From Anaerolineae bacterium (GTDB lineage: Bacteria > Chloroflexota > Anaerolineae > Epilineales > Epilineaceae): 33,976 nt of DNA. The position numbers and the translations under genes were made by a program. The notes below the pieces were generated by a model. The model had not been told where the DNA came from. It ran no database searches and was given only the letters and a program-made list of their open reading frames with translations. Shown piece by piece: positions 32,921-33,976 of the stretch. The first letter of the stretch is position 1. Each line of letters begins with the position of its first letter. Location of the stretch: contig JAJCYU010000149.1 of assembly GCA_029262755.1 (NCBI GenBank), forward strand, positions 1-33,976, in the 5' to 3' direction.

Positions 32921-33553
32921 TCACTGTGCGGCGACGTCCGCCTGGACGGTGAACTCGACCAACTGCGCAAGCGGGTCGTTGGACTTGATGCGAACCTGCT
33001 TGCTGATGAACTTGCCCGTCTCGCCGTTGACGCGCGGATCGTAGCTGACGCGAATCGTCGTCGACTCGCCCGGATCGAGCTCGCTATCGGCAACGACGGC
33101 GGCCGTGCAGCCGCAGCTCGCGCTGGCGCTCTCAATGACGAGGACGCCGAGACCGATGTTGGTCACGGTAAAGTCCTTCTCCGTGGCTTCCTGCGCGGGA
33201 ATCTCGCCGAAGTCGTAGATGAAGTTCGTGTCCGCGACCTCTTCCACCCAGATACGCGGCGTGCCTTCCTCGACCGGAACGGCTTCGGCGGACACGGGCT
33301 TGCTGGATACGCCCGCGCCGCCCGGATCGACCTGGAGGCCTTCACTTTGCGCCGGTGCTACGGGATCTACGGGCGATACGGGGTTGACCGGCGATACGGA
33401 ATTCTGCTGCGGAGGCGCCGCCGCCTGCTCGCCGCCGCTGAGCCCGTTGCCCAAGAACCAGCCGATGCCGAAGATGCCGGCGACGGCGAGGATGGCCACG
33501 AGGCCGTAGAAGAGTCGGGAATCCAGCTTGATCGTCACGTTATTGTCTGCCAT
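32921..33553 (-). CDS. Anchored DUF1573 protein with CGC motif (smaller paralogue)
   Basis: A 210-residue protein. One membrane helix (LFYGLVAILAVAGIFGIGWF, 14-33) is followed by a Pro/Ser/Val repeat linker (SPVNPVSPVDPVAP, 53-66). The DUF1573 domain (about 100-208) has FIYDFGEIPAQEATEKDFTV, C147/C149 in ASCGCTAAVV, and RIKSNDPLAQLVEF. ATG 33553 has GGGAGG upstream. It shares the layout of the 336-residue paralogue next to it, which points to an old duplication. An extracytoplasmic location is predicted. Confidence 0.88.
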   Translation of the reverse strand: MADNNVTIKLDSRLFYGLVAILAVAGIFGIGWFLGNGLSGGEQAAAPPQQNSVSPVNPVSPVDPVAPAQSEGLQVDPGGAGVSSKPVSAEAVPVEEGTPRIWVEEVADTNFIYDFGEIPAQEATEKDFTVTNIGLGVLVIESASASCGCTAAVVADSELDPGESTTIRVSYDPRVNGETGKFISKQVRIKSNDPLAQLVEFTVQADVAAQ

Positions 33554-33674
33554 GTGCGTACTTCCTCCCAGAGGTGAGTCGTGCGTCTATTGGATGGCCG
33601 CAGGTTGCGGCGCTATTGGAACGGCGCTGCACGCTGTGCGCGGCCGGGATCCAGGTGGTTGAGGGTCGTGGTTG

Positions 33675-33976
33675 TTACTCGACCCAGGCGTACCAGCGGA
33701 CGGGGCCGTCGATCTTGACCGGCTTGCCGCCCTCGGCGGGCACGGTAAACAACTGCTGCCCGCGACTGTTATACGCAAACGCGATGAAGGCCAGCGCCTC
33801 GCCATCGGGCGCCATCGCAACGTCGCGCATATAGAAGACCTTCATCAGGTCGGTAAGCTGCGCGGGCGCGCTACGGCCACTCAGATCGACCGTGAAGAAG
33901 TTTTCGATGTCGGGACCGGCCTCGACCTGCCCCGTGACACCCGCGCGATCCTTAAGGCCGTAGTCGTGGCCGACGC
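33675..33976 (-). CDS. C-terminal part of a TolB-like beta-propeller protein (5' end outside window)
   Basis: An open minus-strand frame runs from the right edge to TAA at 33675-33677 (about 100 residues). It has WD40-like/TolB repeats: FYMRDVAMAPDGEALAFIA, SRGQQLFTVPAEGGKPVKI, and an end DGPVRWYAWVE. Such repeats form periplasmic or surface beta-propellers. It is followed after 121 bp by the DUF1573 genes on the same strand and may be co-transcribed with them. Confidence 0.75.
   Translation of the reverse strand, partial: VGHDYGLKDRAGVTGQVEAGPDIENFFTVDLSGRSAPAQLTDLMKVFYMRDVAMAPDGEALAFIAFAYNSRGQQLFTVPAEGGKPVKIDGPVRWYAWVE

Noticed and set aside
31625-33577. 650-codon plus-strand frame opposite the DUF1573 genes
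   Set aside because: It is a mirror frame of minus-strand coding sequence in GC-rich DNA. The minus-strand proteins have clear domains and ribosome-binding sites, and this one does not.
1-33976. tRNA genes, CRISPR arrays, prophage or insertion-sequence genes
   Set aside because: I looked for tRNA T-loop motifs, regularly spaced repeats, integrase or transposase motifs and found none.

Overview
The window is GC-rich DNA densely packed with genes, most likely from a free-living bacterium of the phylum Chloroflexota (possibly near the Thermomicrobia). This is an inference. It rests on the CcmH active-site block (CPTCEGYNLRDCPLTVC), the cysteine-type CcmE (CPSKY), a lone rpsD outside a ribosomal operon, and the set of stress proteins. 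No 16S rRNA or other decisive marker is present. Neighbouring genes often overlap by 4 bp (GTGA, ATGA, TTGA), which points to translational coupling, and TTG/GTG starts are frequent.

Layout: (1) 1-305 holds the end of an unrecognised plus-strand gene. (2) 438-8658, minus strand, is a housekeeping block read in the order der, HD phosphohydrolase, purF, fused pabB-pabA, pabC: ribosome assembly, nucleotide metabolism and the folate precursor p-aminobenzoate. (3) 8847-9656, plus strand, is rpsD with a good promoter and a textbook terminator. (4) 9907-18833, plus strand, is an envelope, stress and signalling region. It holds an Ala/Glu-rich lipoprotein, a GlsB-type membrane protein, and a four-gene two-component operon (membrane PAS kinase, receiver, receiver-kinase fusion, NarL-type regulator). 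A glycine-zipper stress protein, a DUF892 ferritin-like protein and an orphan protein with one membrane segment follow. (5) 18941-20356, minus strand, is a decayed SRPBCC/AHSA1 gene and an M48 metalloprotease. (6) 20600-28468, minus strand, is a cytochrome c maturation (System I) operon: ccmE, ccmF, ccmH, ccmG, a short CcmI-like gene, a large diheme cytochrome, a CcmD-like gene and a DUF2085 gene. ccmA, ccmB and ccmC are not in the window. (7) 28829-33976, minus strand, is three DUF1573-type anchored proteins interleaved with a SurA-like/TlpA thioredoxin fusion and the end of a TolB-like beta-propeller protein.

How the genes fit together: regions 6 and 7 look like one extracytoplasmic redox and cytochrome-assembly neighbourhood. 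CcmE/CcmF/CcmG/CcmH move heme and reduce apocytochrome thiols, and the diheme protein is a likely client. The TlpA fusion and the CxC-bearing DUF1573 proteins could be a further thiol or chaperone layer (inference). Region 4 looks like envelope-stress sensing and protection.

The most unusual signal is non-coding. Two intergenic elements of about 165 bp (16187-16349 and 28513-28681) each have long terminal inverted repeats, share short conserved blocks in the same order, and share a central hairpin in which two bases differ in a compensatory way. They look like members of one structured repeat family, either a MITE-like element or a structured RNA.
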